30,557 nt of DNA from CAYTLW01 sp964438735. Lineage in GTDB: Bacteria > Myxococcota_A > UBA9042. The position numbers were made by a program, and so were the translations under genes. The notes below the pieces were generated by a model. The model did not search any database and was not told where the DNA came from. It was given only the letters and a program-made list of their open reading frames with translations. The DNA lies in contig CAYTLW010000094.1 of the NCBI GenBank assembly GCA_964438735.1, positions 1 to 30,557 on the forward strand, in the 5' to 3' direction. The first letter of the stretch is position 1. Each line of letters begins with the position of its first letter. Below are positions 17,126 through 25,250 of this stretch, piece by piece.

Positions 17126-20119
17126 ATGCGCGTCTGTCCGGAATGCGGCCACGAGACCGAGGCGGAGCGCTGTCCAGACGACGGCCGGATCACCTTGGAT
17201 CATGCGCTGTTGGAAGAGAGCGACCCGTGGGCCGGACGCACCATCGCGGGCAAATATCGCATCGAAGCGCGCGTGGGCCGCGGCGGTATGGGCTCCGTCT
17301 ACCGGGCCCGACATACCGATACCGATGGCAAGGTCGCCGTCAAGGTGCTGCACGCCAGCATCCGGGGCGACGCCCAGGCCATCAAGCGGTTCCACCTCGA
17401 GGCCCAGAACGCCGCCGGGCTGAACCACTCCCATACCATCCGGGTGACCGACTTCGGCGTCGAGGGTGAGACGCCCTACCTGGTGATGGAGTACCTGCAA
17501 GGCCAGCCGCTGTCGACGCTGATGCGAGGACATGGCGCCCTGCCCTGGCCGCGGGCGGTCAAGATCATCAGCGGCGTGCTCAAGTCGTTGTGGGAAGCGC
17601 ACGAACACGAACGTCGCATCGTGCACCGGGACATCAAGCCGCAGAACGTCTTCCTGGTCGACGAGCATGGCGAGCCCGATTTCGTCAAGGTGGTCGACTT
17701 CGGCATCTCGCGCTCCTTGGAGTCGCAAGGCGCAGATACGGTCGGCCCCATCGGCACACCGCACTACATGGCGCCGGAGCAGTGGCGCGGCCAGGACGTG
17801 GACGGGCGGGCCGATCTCTACAGCTGTGGTTGCATGCTCTACGAGATGCTGGCCGGCCGACCGCCCTTCGAGACCTCGGGCAAGATGGCCCCGGCGGAGC
17901 GCCTGGCGACCCTGGCCTCCAAACATCTCAACCAGGTGCCGGAGCGCCTGAAGGCTCCGCGGGGCGACGAGCTGCCCAGGGACCTGGTCGAGGTGGTGCA
18001 CGAGCTGTTGAGCAAGGATCCGGGCCTGCGTCTGCCGACGGCGTCGGCGGTGATCAGGCGGCTGGATGCGCTCGCCGGCAACGCCACCGACGATGATGTG
18101 ACCGTACCCTACGTGACGCCGGAATCGGGACGCCTGGTGGTGGAGACCGACCAGGACAGCTCGCAGGATACGCAGGAGTATTTCGGCGACACCCTCGCCA
18201 CCAATGGCGCGCCGGCGCTGGCAGTGGAAGACCTGGCGCGCCAGGCGTCTGACAAGGCTTCGGACGAAGCGTCGAGCGAGTTGCAGACCACTACGGAGTT
18301 CCCACAGGCGTCGCCGCGCATTCGATATGTCATCGGCCTGACGCTGGCAGTTGCGGCCATCGGCGCCGCCCTGTGGGCGAGCTCGGCGCCGGATATCGAC
18401 GCGTCGCGCGCCGTGGTACGCGATGCCGAAGCCAGCCCGATGGATCGCAGCGAGGCCGTTCAGCACCTGCTGGCCCACAGTCGAACCGCGGGCCAGGCGC
18501 CAGACCTGCACGATGCCCGGCTCGCCGGCGTTGCGTTGAGCGGCGTAGTGCTGGCCACGGCCGACCTCAAGCAGGCCGACCTGGCCGAAGCGGATCTGCG
18601 CAAGTCCGACCTCACCGGGGCCGACCTGCGTCGCGCCAAACTGACCGGGGCCAACCTCCGCGGCGCCGTCCTGCGGAGGGCCGATCTGCGCGGCGCGGAC
18701 CTGCGCGGCGCGGTGCTCACAGACACCGTGTTGGAAGGGTCGAAATACAACGACGCCACGAACTTCCCCGAGGGCTTCGACCAGCGGTCCACGGGTGCCC
18801 ACGGTCCCGAAGCCAGGCTGGGCGGGGTCGACCTGAGGGGGGCGGACCTGCGTGGCACATCATTCCGCGACGCCAACCTGATGCGGGCCAACCTGCGCGA
18901 AGCCAACCTGCAGAAGGCGGGCCTGAGCGGCGCCAACATCCGCGGCGCGGCGCTGGTGGACGCGGTGCTGCGCGACGCGGACCTGTCCAATACGGATTTG
19001 CGCGACGCCGATCTTTCAGGCGCCGACCTGCGTGGCGCCAACCTGGACGGCATCAACCTCCGCGGCGCACGCTACTCGGCCCAGACCCGCTGGCCCGCCG
19101 GCTTCGAATTCCGCACCAGCGGCGCGGCGGGTCCAGAGGCGGATCTGAAAAAGGCGAACCTGGAGGGAGCCGACCTCAAGGGGGCCGATCTGCGTCGCGC
19201 CGATGTGCGGCAGGCGCGACTGCAGGGGGCGGATCTGCGCCAGGCCAAGCTCGAGGACGCGCGCTTTGCCGGCGCGCTCTACGACGGCCAGACGCGCTGG
19301 CCGAGCGGCTTTGAGCCAACCAGCGCCGGCGCCCTGCGCAGCGATGGCGGAGCGCCGACGGTCGCGGTCGCTGAGGTACAAGGCGAGCAGGCCGACGCTG
19401 GCGCCAGCGAGGCGGCCGACGCGGGTGCCAGCGAGAAGGCGGCGGCGCGCCCGGAAGGCAGGGCCACGGTCAACAACGCAAAGAAGGCCCCCCCAGTGGA
19501 CAAACCCAGGCGCCCAACGGCCCGGGTGCCCGTTCGCCAGGTCGCTGCGCCGCCGCCGTCGAAGCCGGTCGCAGAGGCGGTGGCCGAGACCGCGCCGGAG
19601 CCCGCACCCGCGAAGCCGCCCACTGCAGAGCCACCAGCCCAGAAGACCCCTCCAGCAGCGCCCTCGGAGCCGCCCTTGCGTCCCTTCACCGACCGCTCGC
19701 GGCGCAGCTATGTCGAAGCCGATCTGCGCAATGGCGATCTCAGTACCCTGGATCTCAGCGGCGCTGATCTGCGATGGGCCCAGTACAATCGCCGGACCCG
19801 CTGGCCGACCGGGTTCGCCTACAAGCGCTCAGGAGCGCTCGGACCGGGCGCGATCCTGGCCGGCAAGGTGATGCGCGACGCCTCGCTGCGGGGCGTAGAC
19901 CTGCGCCGCGCCGACCTGCGCAAGACCGATCTGAGGGGTGCGGATCTACGCGGCTGCGGCCTGGGCGGCGCCGATCTGCGCGGGGCCTTGTTGCATGGCA
20001 CCAACCTCAGCCGCGCCCGCCTCAAGGGAGCCCGCCTGCAAGGGGCTCGATTCTCGACCAATACCCGCTGGCCGACCGGATTCGTCGCCGACGCCGCAGG
20101 GGCGAAGCTCGAACTCTGA
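17126..20119 (+). CDS. Transmembrane Ser/Thr kinase with pentapeptide repeats
   Basis: This encodes 997 residues. Residues 4-20 resemble half of a zinc ribbon (CPEC...C). The Hanks-type kinase domain spans about residues 44-315 with all key residues: GRGGMG (51-56), Lys73 in VAVK, Glu92, HRDIKPQN (167-174), DFG (191-193) and APE (216-218). It should phosphorylate Ser/Thr in the cytoplasm. A disordered linker leads to one TM helix at about 400-419. Beyond the membrane lie pentapeptide repeats (A-D/N-L-x-x) at about 463-740, a Pro/Ala-rich linker at about 745-855, and a second pentapeptide block to the end. Five copies of a T-R-W-P-x-G-F-like motif (one reads TNFPEGF) close the pentapeptide runs. 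The outer part would form a right-handed quadrilateral beta-helix, perhaps a sensor or wall-contact domain (inference). The start lacks a strong ribosome site. Confidence 0.88.
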   Translation: MRVCPECGHETEAERCPDDGRITLDHALLEESDPWAGRTIAGKYRIEARVGRGGMGSVYRARHTDTDGKVAVKVLHASIRGDAQAIKRFHLEAQNAAGLNHSHTIRVTDFGVEGETPYLVMEYLQGQPLSTLMRGHGALPWPRAVKIISGVLKSLWEAHEHERRIVHRDIKPQNVFLVDEHGEPDFVKVVDFGISRSLESQGADTVGPIGTPHYMAPEQWRGQDVDGRADLYSCGCMLYEMLAGRPPFETSGKMAPAERLATLASKHLNQVPERLKAPRGDELPRDLVEVVHELLSKDPGLRLPTASAVIRRLDALAGNATDDDVTVPYVTPESGRLVVETDQDSSQDTQEYFGDTLATNGAPALAVEDLARQASDKASDEASSELQTTTEFPQASPRIRYVIGLTLAVAAIGAALWASSAPDIDASRAVVRDAEASPMDRSEAVQHLLAHSRTAGQAPDLHDARLAGVALSGVVLATADLKQADLAEADLRKSDLTGADLRRAKLTGANLRGAVLRRADLRGADLRGAVLTDTVLEGSKYNDATNFPEGFDQRSTGAHGPEARLGGVDLRGADLRGTSFRDANLMRANLREANLQKAGLSGANIRGAALVDAVLRDADLSNTDLRDADLSGADLRGANLDGINLRGARYSAQTRWPAGFEFRTSGAAGPEADLKKANLEGADLKGADLRRADVRQARLQGADLRQAKLEDARFAGALYDGQTRWPSGFEPTSAGALRSDGGAPTVAVAEVQGEQADAGASEAADAGASEKAAARPEGRATVNNAKKAPPVDKPRRPTARVPVRQVAAPPPSKPVAEAVAETAPEPAPAKPPTAEPPAQKTPPAAPSEPPLRPFTDRSRRSYVEADLRNGDLSTLDLSGADLRWAQYNRRTRWPTGFAYKRSGALGPGAILAGKVMRDASLRGVDLRRADLRKTDLRGADLRGCGLGGADLRGALLHGTNLSRARLKGARLQGARFSTNTRWPTGFVADAAGAKLEL
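18510..20100 (+). repeat. Pentapeptide-repeat coding region
   Basis: Repeated codons for A-D-L-R/K/x-G/x encode pentapeptide repeats in two blocks (about 18510-19320 and 19700-20100), separated by a Pro/Ala-rich linker. Segments Y-x-x-x-T-R-W-P-x-G-F-x4-S-G-A or variants appear five times, near 18749, 19075, 19279, 19783 and 20050. Confidence 0.75.
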
Positions 20120-20122
20120 ACG

Positions 20123-20509
20123 TCAGATATCGCGCGGGATGAGGACCATGTCGCCCGGGCGCAGGTCTTCGGGGTTGCCGTTGGCGTCCCGCAGGGCGAC
20201 GTGATGGCGGCCGTCGCCGTAGAAGCGTTCTGCCATATGCCACCAGGAATCGCCTTCCTCGACCCGATATACCTTGGCGTCCACCTCTGTGGAGGCGGTG
20301 TTGATGTGCACAAGCTCGCCCTTGGTTTTCGTGATGCCGGCGTTCTCGACCATGCGCAGGACCAGCGCCTCTTGAGCGGCATCGGCGACGCAACCGCCGA
20401 GGTGGCAGACGCGCTCATCATCGACCCGAACGCGCACATCGCGAATGCCAGCGGCCTGCAGGGCCGCCTCGATAACCTTCTGCCGCAACGCGCTGCCTCG
20501 ATCCGCCAT
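20123..20509 (-). CDS. BON-LysM protein, Kbp/YgaU-like
   Basis: This encodes 128 residues from the ATG at 20509. Residues 1-75 form a BON-like domain (KVIEAALQAAGIRDVRVRVD, VADAAQEALVLRMVENAGI). Residues ~80-128 are a LysM domain (YRVEEGDSWWHMAERFYG...NPEDLRPGDMVLIPRDI). The order and size resemble E. coli Kbp/YgaU (about 149 residues), a cytoplasmic potassium-binding protein, but whether the function is shared is unknown. No signal peptide is seen. A longer frame from 20617 exists, but its N-terminus is Arg/Ser-rich and non-conserved in style. GGAGGG (plus-strand 20521-20526) 11 bases before the ATG at 20509 supports the short form. The stop is 3 bases from that of the convergent kinase gene. 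Confidence 0.75.
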   Translation of the reverse strand: MADRGSALRQKVIEAALQAAGIRDVRVRVDDERVCHLGGCVADAAQEALVLRMVENAGITKTKGELVHINTASTEVDAKVYRVEEGDSWWHMAERFYGDGRHHVALRDANGNPEDLRPGDMVLIPRDI

Positions 20510-20520
20510 GGCGTATAGAA

Positions 20521-20526
20521 CCCTCC
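20521..20526 (-). promoter_or_regulatory. Shine-Dalgarno-like GGAGGG
   Basis: On the minus strand GGAGGG lies 11 bases before the ATG at 20509. The spacing is slightly long, but it is the best ribosome site near any candidate start of the BON-LysM gene. Confidence 0.4.
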
Positions 20527-20539
20527 GTGTGACGGCTCG

Positions 20540-20568
20540 ATGGTAGCGCCTGGACGACCGCGGGTCAC
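20540..20568 (-). promoter_or_regulatory. Candidate promoter for the BON-LysM gene
   Basis: On the minus strand GTGACC (20568-20563) and TACCAT (20545-20540) are exactly 17 bases apart. Each matches the sigma70 consensus at 4 of 6 positions. The leader to the ATG at 20509 would be about 25 bases. Confidence 0.35.
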
Positions 20569-20606
20569 CCGATCTTGATTGACATCGGCCGCGGCTGTGC
20601 GGGACC

Positions 20607-22160
20607 ATGTCACCCATGGAGACGATCCGGCTTCTGCTGGTGGAAGACGACCGATCTCAGGCCGCATTGTACCGCCGCCACATCGAGCGCGCGGAAGAGG
20701 CCGAGATCCGTGTAACCCATGTCGATAGATTGTCGGCCGCCGTCGAGCATTTGCGGGGACGCGAATTCGACATCGTGCTGCTGGATCTGGCCTTGCCGGA
20801 CGCCACGGGCCTGCAGGGCATCAAGTCCCTGCGGCGCGAGGTGCCCTCAACGCCCGTGGTGGTGCTGACCGGCAGCGGGGACCCCTGGCTGGCGCTCGCA
20901 GCGCTCAAGCTGGGTGCCCAGGACTTTCTGGTCAAGGGTCAGATGGAGAGCCGTTCCCTGGTCCGCGCGGTGGTCTACGCGGTCACTCGCCACCGAACGT
21001 TGGAGACGGCCAGGGACTCGGAGGCAAATCTCCGCAGCGTGCTGGAAAACGCCAGCGACGGCCTGGTGATCGTCGACAGCCGCGGAACGGTGGTCTACGC
21101 CAGCCCGAGCGCCAAGCGCCTCATCGGCGGCGGCGATCGGGCCGTGGACAAGGCCTTGTTCGGGCTGCGCCTGGTGGAGGGCGTGCCCAGCGAGCTGGCG
21201 CTGGTCAACGACAAGGGCGACGAGAAGATCCTCGAGGTGCGGGTGACAGAAGTGCGCTGGCAGCGTCGCTATGCGCGCCTGCTGGCCCTGCGAGACCTGT
21301 CCGAGCGACGCCGCAGCGAGAAGCTGCACGAACGCCTCGTCGAGACGGATCGGCTGGCGATCGTGGGTCAACTCTCGTTGGGCCTGGCGCGCGAGATCAA
21401 CTACCCGGCCCGACGCGCCGCAGATGAACTCAGCCAGGTCAGCGCGACCATTCAGCAGCTGCGTTCGGGCTACCTCCAACTCCACAGCGCGGCCCTGTCC
21501 AGCCCGGATCCGGTCGTGGCGGCGCTGGCCAGACAGGTGGCCGAAGAGTGTCAATTCGAGCAGCGAAGCGAGGTGCTCGACGACGTCTTCGGTCGCTGCT
21601 GGGAGCACGTCGCGCGCATCTCGGATGTGGTGCACGACTTCTTGATGTTGACCCGTTCAAGCGCCGAGGTGGCCGAACCCATCGACCTGGACGAGCTCAT
21701 CATCGATGCCACCAATACGCTGCGCGACGCGCTCAGAGATGGCGTTCGCTTGACCAGCAGCCGGGGCAAGTTGCAGCCCGTGCAGGGAGATCGATCCCGC
21801 CTCAGCCTGGTGGTGACCAGCCTGCTCTTCGGGCTGGTTGACTCGGGCGGACCCGATGGCCAGGGCTGCACCCACGTGCACATCGTCTCTCGGCAGCGGG
21901 AGGGCAGCGCGTCGATTCAGTTCGTGGGCACCGGCAAGCGTACTGGTGAGGGTCCCAGTGGGCGTCGAGGCGTCTCGGGCTGGCTGAGCGCGCCGGATGC
22001 GCTGCCGCCCGGGACCTGGCCTGGCATCGCCTTCGCCCGCGATGTGATCACCGACATGGGGGGCTCCGTCAGCAGTCGCGTCGAACGGGGACGCACCATC
22101 CTGGAACTCAGCCTGCCGACGAAGGTGACCGCGGAGTCGACCAGCGCGGCGGCATCCTGA
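20607..22160 (+). CDS. Receiver-PAS protein with degenerate histidine kinase core
   Basis: This encodes 517 residues. Residues 1-125 form an intact receiver domain: acidic pair Asp14/Asp15 (LLLVEDD), phospho-acceptor Asp60 (VLLDLALP), Thr88 and Lys110. Residues ~135-235 are PAS-like (NLRSVLENASDGLVIVDSRG). The next region aligns with the NtrB/PAS-type histidine kinase core (AIVGQLSLGLAREINYP), but the H-box reads AREINYP where AHEINNP is expected: Arg262 (CGC, 21390-21392) replaces the phospho-acceptor His. The ATP-binding part is also eroded: the N-box reads SLLFGLVDSG, the DxGxG position reads FVGTGKRTGEG, and the glycine lid reads PGTWPGIAF. Autokinase activity is therefore unlikely. The protein may act as a phospho-responsive scaffold or regulator. 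It is followed after 5 bases by a Ser/Thr kinase gene, suggesting an operon. The start could also be the ATG at 20616. Confidence 0.85.
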   Translation: MSPMETIRLLLVEDDRSQAALYRRHIERAEEAEIRVTHVDRLSAAVEHLRGREFDIVLLDLALPDATGLQGIKSLRREVPSTPVVVLTGSGDPWLALAALKLGAQDFLVKGQMESRSLVRAVVYAVTRHRTLETARDSEANLRSVLENASDGLVIVDSRGTVVYASPSAKRLIGGGDRAVDKALFGLRLVEGVPSELALVNDKGDEKILEVRVTEVRWQRRYARLLALRDLSERRRSEKLHERLVETDRLAIVGQLSLGLAREINYPARRAADELSQVSATIQQLRSGYLQLHSAALSSPDPVVAALARQVAEECQFEQRSEVLDDVFGRCWEHVARISDVVHDFLMLTRSSAEVAEPIDLDELIIDATNTLRDALRDGVRLTSSRGKLQPVQGDRSRLSLVVTSLLFGLVDSGGPDGQGCTHVHIVSRQREGSASIQFVGTGKRTGEGPSGRRGVSGWLSAPDALPPGTWPGIAFARDVITDMGGSVSSRVERGRTILELSLPTKVTAESTSAAAS

Positions 22161-22165
22161 GGTCC

Positions 22166-23323
22166 ATGGGCGAACGCTTCGGCCAGTACGATTTGATCGG
22201 CCGCATCGGCGGTGGCGGCATGGCGGATGTCTTCGTCGCCCGGCGGGATGGAGTGGGCGGCTTCGCCCGCATTCACGCCATCAAGAGGATGCTGCCCGGC
22301 CTGTCCAATGACGAAGAGTCGGTGCGCATGTTCTTGGACGAGGCTCGTCACGGTTCTGCGCTCGGTCACCCGAACATCGCCCAGATCCACGATCTGGGGC
22401 AGGTGGACGGCCGGTACTACATCGCCATGGAGTTTGTCGATGGTCCGGACCTGTTCAACCTGATGGCGCGCGCCCACCATCGCCGGACGCGGTTGGTCGC
22501 CGAGTTCTCCGCCTGGATCGCCGCCCGTGCGGCCGACGGCTTGCATCACGCTCACATGCAGCGAGATCCGGAGACCGATGAACCGATGAACCTGGTCCAT
22601 CGCGACATCAACCAGACCAATATCCTGGTCTCGCGCCACGGCGAGGTGAAGCTGACGGACTTCGGTATCGCCCGTTCGAGTCGACGGACCGCCAAGACCT
22701 CTGCTGGAATCATCAAGGGCAAGATGGGTTACATGGCGCCGGAGCAATGCCTCGAGCGGCCGGTGGATGCCAGAACGGACCTGTTCTGCCTGGGCATCGT
22801 GCTGTACGAATTGTTGACGGGCCGCCGCCTCTTCCGCGGGGCCAACGATCTGGAGACCATGCGCCGGATCGTGCACGCACCTGCGCCGGCACCTTCGCTG
22901 CAGGCCAGCGACGCGGACGCAGAGTTGGACCAGATCGTGCTCGACTGCCTGGCCAAGAACCACCGGGATCGTCCGACCGATGCGGGAGTGGTCGCCAATC
23001 GGCTCGATGAGTGGCTGATGGATCGCGGCGCTCGCGCCATTCGCTCCCGGCTGCGCCAATGGATGGAGACCTACGCCGCCGACCTGTGTCCTACGCACCG
23101 CTTCGCCGAGCAGCTGAAGGTGGCGCCGCCCTCCTCGGTGGCGGGCCGGACGGATCCCAGGCTGGACCCCTTCGCTGTGACCGAGCGCGAGCCCACGCGG
23201 CCGGCTGCAATCGCCGAGATGGAGGCCATGACGCAGTCGACAGAGCGTGACGAGGGGTTGCCGGCCATGCTCCAGATCGATCGAGCGGCTTGCGATCCCG
23301 ACGACGAAGGTGGACAAACGTAG
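22166..23323 (+). CDS. Soluble Hanks-type Ser/Thr protein kinase
   Basis: This encodes 385 residues with a kinase domain from about 8 to 290. Visible motifs are GRIGGGGMADVF (P-loop), Lys40 in AIK, Glu59, HRDINQTN (145-152), DFG (165-167), an activation segment with Thr/Ser (TAKTSAGIIKGKMGYM) and APE (191-193). The usual HRDxK lysine is Asn149. Myxobacterial kinases often vary here (HRDVSPQN), so activity is still likely. The C-terminal ~95 residues are polar, end in DPDDEGGQT and contain no TM segment, so the enzyme is probably cytoplasmic. The gene starts 5 bases after the receiver-PAS gene, with GAGG overlapping the upstream stop, and is followed 35 bases later by a lipoprotein gene. Translational coupling is plausible. 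Substrates are unknown. Confidence 0.88.
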   Translation: MGERFGQYDLIGRIGGGGMADVFVARRDGVGGFARIHAIKRMLPGLSNDEESVRMFLDEARHGSALGHPNIAQIHDLGQVDGRYYIAMEFVDGPDLFNLMARAHHRRTRLVAEFSAWIAARAADGLHHAHMQRDPETDEPMNLVHRDINQTNILVSRHGEVKLTDFGIARSSRRTAKTSAGIIKGKMGYMAPEQCLERPVDARTDLFCLGIVLYELLTGRRLFRGANDLETMRRIVHAPAPAPSLQASDADAELDQIVLDCLAKNHRDRPTDAGVVANRLDEWLMDRGARAIRSRLRQWMETYAADLCPTHRFAEQLKVAPPSSVAGRTDPRLDPFAVTEREPTRPAAIAEMEAMTQSTERDEGLPAMLQIDRAACDPDDEGGQT

Positions 23324-23345
23324 ACGCGGTCCCCCCGATGGACCC

Positions 23346-23350
23346 AGGAG
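23346..23350 (+). promoter_or_regulatory. Shine-Dalgarno site AGGAG
   Basis: AGGAG ends 8 bases before the ATG at 23359. This decides the start of the lipoprotein gene over in-frame alternatives at 23290 and 23338, neither of which has a ribosome site. Confidence 0.6.
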
Positions 23351-23358
23351 CCTTCGTC

Positions 23359-25239
23359 ATGGGATCGCCGCTGCCTGGAATTCGGCCACATCTGGTGGCC
23401 TCGACGTTGCTGCTGTCGGCGGGATTCTGCCTGCTCCTCGCCTCATGCGCGCCCGCCAGGGTTGTCACGCGGGCCGGAGAATCCTGGCCGTGCATCGCCG
23501 AATCCCGGGCCCATCCCGCCAAGGGATCTGGCCCCGTCCTGTTCTGGATGGCGTCGGCTTCCGTCGATCGGTGGATCGCCACGGTGGACCGCGTTGGCCA
23601 GCGCGCCGGGCTCTTCGCGGCCGGCTCGTCGGTGCGCACACGAGCCCGTCAGGACGCCGAAGCCGGGTTGAAGAAGATGGGGGTGACGGGCGTGCGCTGG
23701 CTGGACGCGTCGCGACCGTGGCACATCACCTGGCAGCCCGCCGCGGCCATGGCCACCCCGCAATCCGACGCCAAGGAGGGTAAATACGTGGCGATCGTGG
23801 TGCCCACCCAGGGCATCGGCGAGCTGGAGGATGCGCTGGGCGAGACCATCAAGGGCGACCATCCCAGGGCGCCCGGCTTCGAGATCAAGATGGGCGACAA
23901 GCACGGCTGGTTGAGCCACCTCAATCACTACACGGCGCTGTTGACCATGAGCGCAGACCACCATGGCCGGGCGGCGCCCGTGGCCCGCTGCCTGCACGAT
24001 CGTAGACCTGCGGCCCTGCTGCACATGGGCGTCGCTGTGGCGGACATGGCGCGTCTGCATCCAGACTGGTTCGACAAGGGTTTGTCCAAGGCGCGCAAGG
24101 AGCTGAGCGGCCCGCCCGGCATCGGCGGCTATATGGAGGAGTGGTTGGACGAATTGCGTGCGCTGGTCAACGAGACGCTGGCCGTCGAGGCCGAGTTGGT
24201 GGCCGATGATGAGCGCGCCAGCCTGGTCGGCAGCTGGCGGGCCGTGTCTGGCAGCAAGCTGGCGCAGCGTTTTGCGCGCTTGAATGACGCGCCGCCGAAC
24301 CCCCTGGTCCGGCTGCTGCCCGCAGGGAGCTATTTCGCCACGGCGAGCGTGATGGACCCGAAGCGCGACCTGGAGACCGCGCGCAAGTCCGTGACCGCGT
24401 TACTGGATATGTTGAAGCTGCCCGCCGGGCAGCGAGGTCGATTGCTGGGCGACCTGGACACGCTGCTTGAGTTGTCCGGCGAGCACTCGGCTGCGGCCCT
24501 TCATCGATCGGGCAAGCTGGTGGTGGCCGGTGAGGTGATCTGGACCAGCAAGGATGCGCCCAGGCAACTCCGCACCATGGCTCGGCTCTCGCTCGATCTG
24601 CTGGTCACCGTCTTCCAGATGGGCAAGCGCAAGGCGCTGGCTGCTCCCGCCAAGCGCCCATCGACCCTCAACGCCGTCGACGCCATGCTGGCCACGGCGC
24701 TCTCGTCGGGCTGGTCAGGTCTGTTCCAGGAGCTTGTGCGCCGGTCGGCCAAGTGGCCCGTGCGCCTGGGCCTGGAGTCCGTGCAGCGAAAGGGTCTGCA
24801 ATGCAATGTGCTCGCCGGTCGCATCGACTGGGCGCGCATCCGACGGGCGCTGCCCATGGCGGCCATCGCGCGATCCTTCCTGGGCGACGACCTGGGGCTC
24901 GGAATGTGCGCCACCGATCGGGTCGGCATGTTGCTTCTGTCGCCACAGGTACTTGACGCGGCCGATCGGATCGCCGCCGGCAAGGGCCAGGGCTTCGCTG
25001 GCACGGCCCACTATCGCAAAGCGGTGGCGGGCCCCGGACGCCCGCCGCAGTGGTTTGCGTTGCTGGACCCAGCCCCGTTGATGGAGTTGGCAGGCCAGTT
25101 GATGGAAGAGCTCCCGGCATGGCCCAAGGGCAAAGCGCTCACCGCCGCCTGTCGCTATGGCAAGGAGCGCATGCGCTGTCGATTGGACGTGCCGATGGCG
25201 GTGGCCGACATGGCCGCGCCCTTCACCGGCGGCAGCTGA
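23359..25239 (+). CDS. Lipoprotein of unknown function
   Basis: This encodes 626 residues from the ATG at 23359. Residues 1-30 are a lipoprotein signal peptide (hydrophobic core LVASTLLLSAGFCLLLASC, Cys30). The rest has no recognised domain. It shows alternating helical and beta-like stretches (SGPVLFWMASASVDRWIATV, KYVAIVVPTQGIGELEDALG, ARLNDAPPNPLVRLLPAGSY) and two CGI/ADRVG-type Cys-containing segments near residues 490-530. The layout (paired 'SYFATASVMDP' and 'FALLDPAPLMELA' sections) loosely recalls large DUF3352-like bacterial surface proteins, but I do not assign it. It is probably the last gene of the operon with the receiver-PAS and Ser/Thr kinase genes. Its stop lies 11 bases from that of the convergent fibrinogen-like gene. 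Confidence 0.75.
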   Translation: MGSPLPGIRPHLVASTLLLSAGFCLLLASCAPARVVTRAGESWPCIAESRAHPAKGSGPVLFWMASASVDRWIATVDRVGQRAGLFAAGSSVRTRARQDAEAGLKKMGVTGVRWLDASRPWHITWQPAAAMATPQSDAKEGKYVAIVVPTQGIGELEDALGETIKGDHPRAPGFEIKMGDKHGWLSHLNHYTALLTMSADHHGRAAPVARCLHDRRPAALLHMGVAVADMARLHPDWFDKGLSKARKELSGPPGIGGYMEEWLDELRALVNETLAVEAELVADDERASLVGSWRAVSGSKLAQRFARLNDAPPNPLVRLLPAGSYFATASVMDPKRDLETARKSVTALLDMLKLPAGQRGRLLGDLDTLLELSGEHSAAALHRSGKLVVAGEVIWTSKDAPRQLRTMARLSLDLLVTVFQMGKRKALAAPAKRPSTLNAVDAMLATALSSGWSGLFQELVRRSAKWPVRLGLESVQRKGLQCNVLAGRIDWARIRRALPMAAIARSFLGDDLGLGMCATDRVGMLLLSPQVLDAADRIAAGKGQGFAGTAHYRKAVAGPGRPPQWFALLDPAPLMELAGQLMEELPAWPKGKALTAACRYGKERMRCRLDVPMAVADMAAPFTGGS

Positions 25240-25250
25240 AAGAAGCCCGC

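Noticed and set aside
20579..20584. Perfect -35 TTGACA upstream of the receiver-PAS gene.
   Set aside because: At 16-18 bases downstream there is no -10-like sequence, only the start codon region itself, so it is not listed as a promoter.
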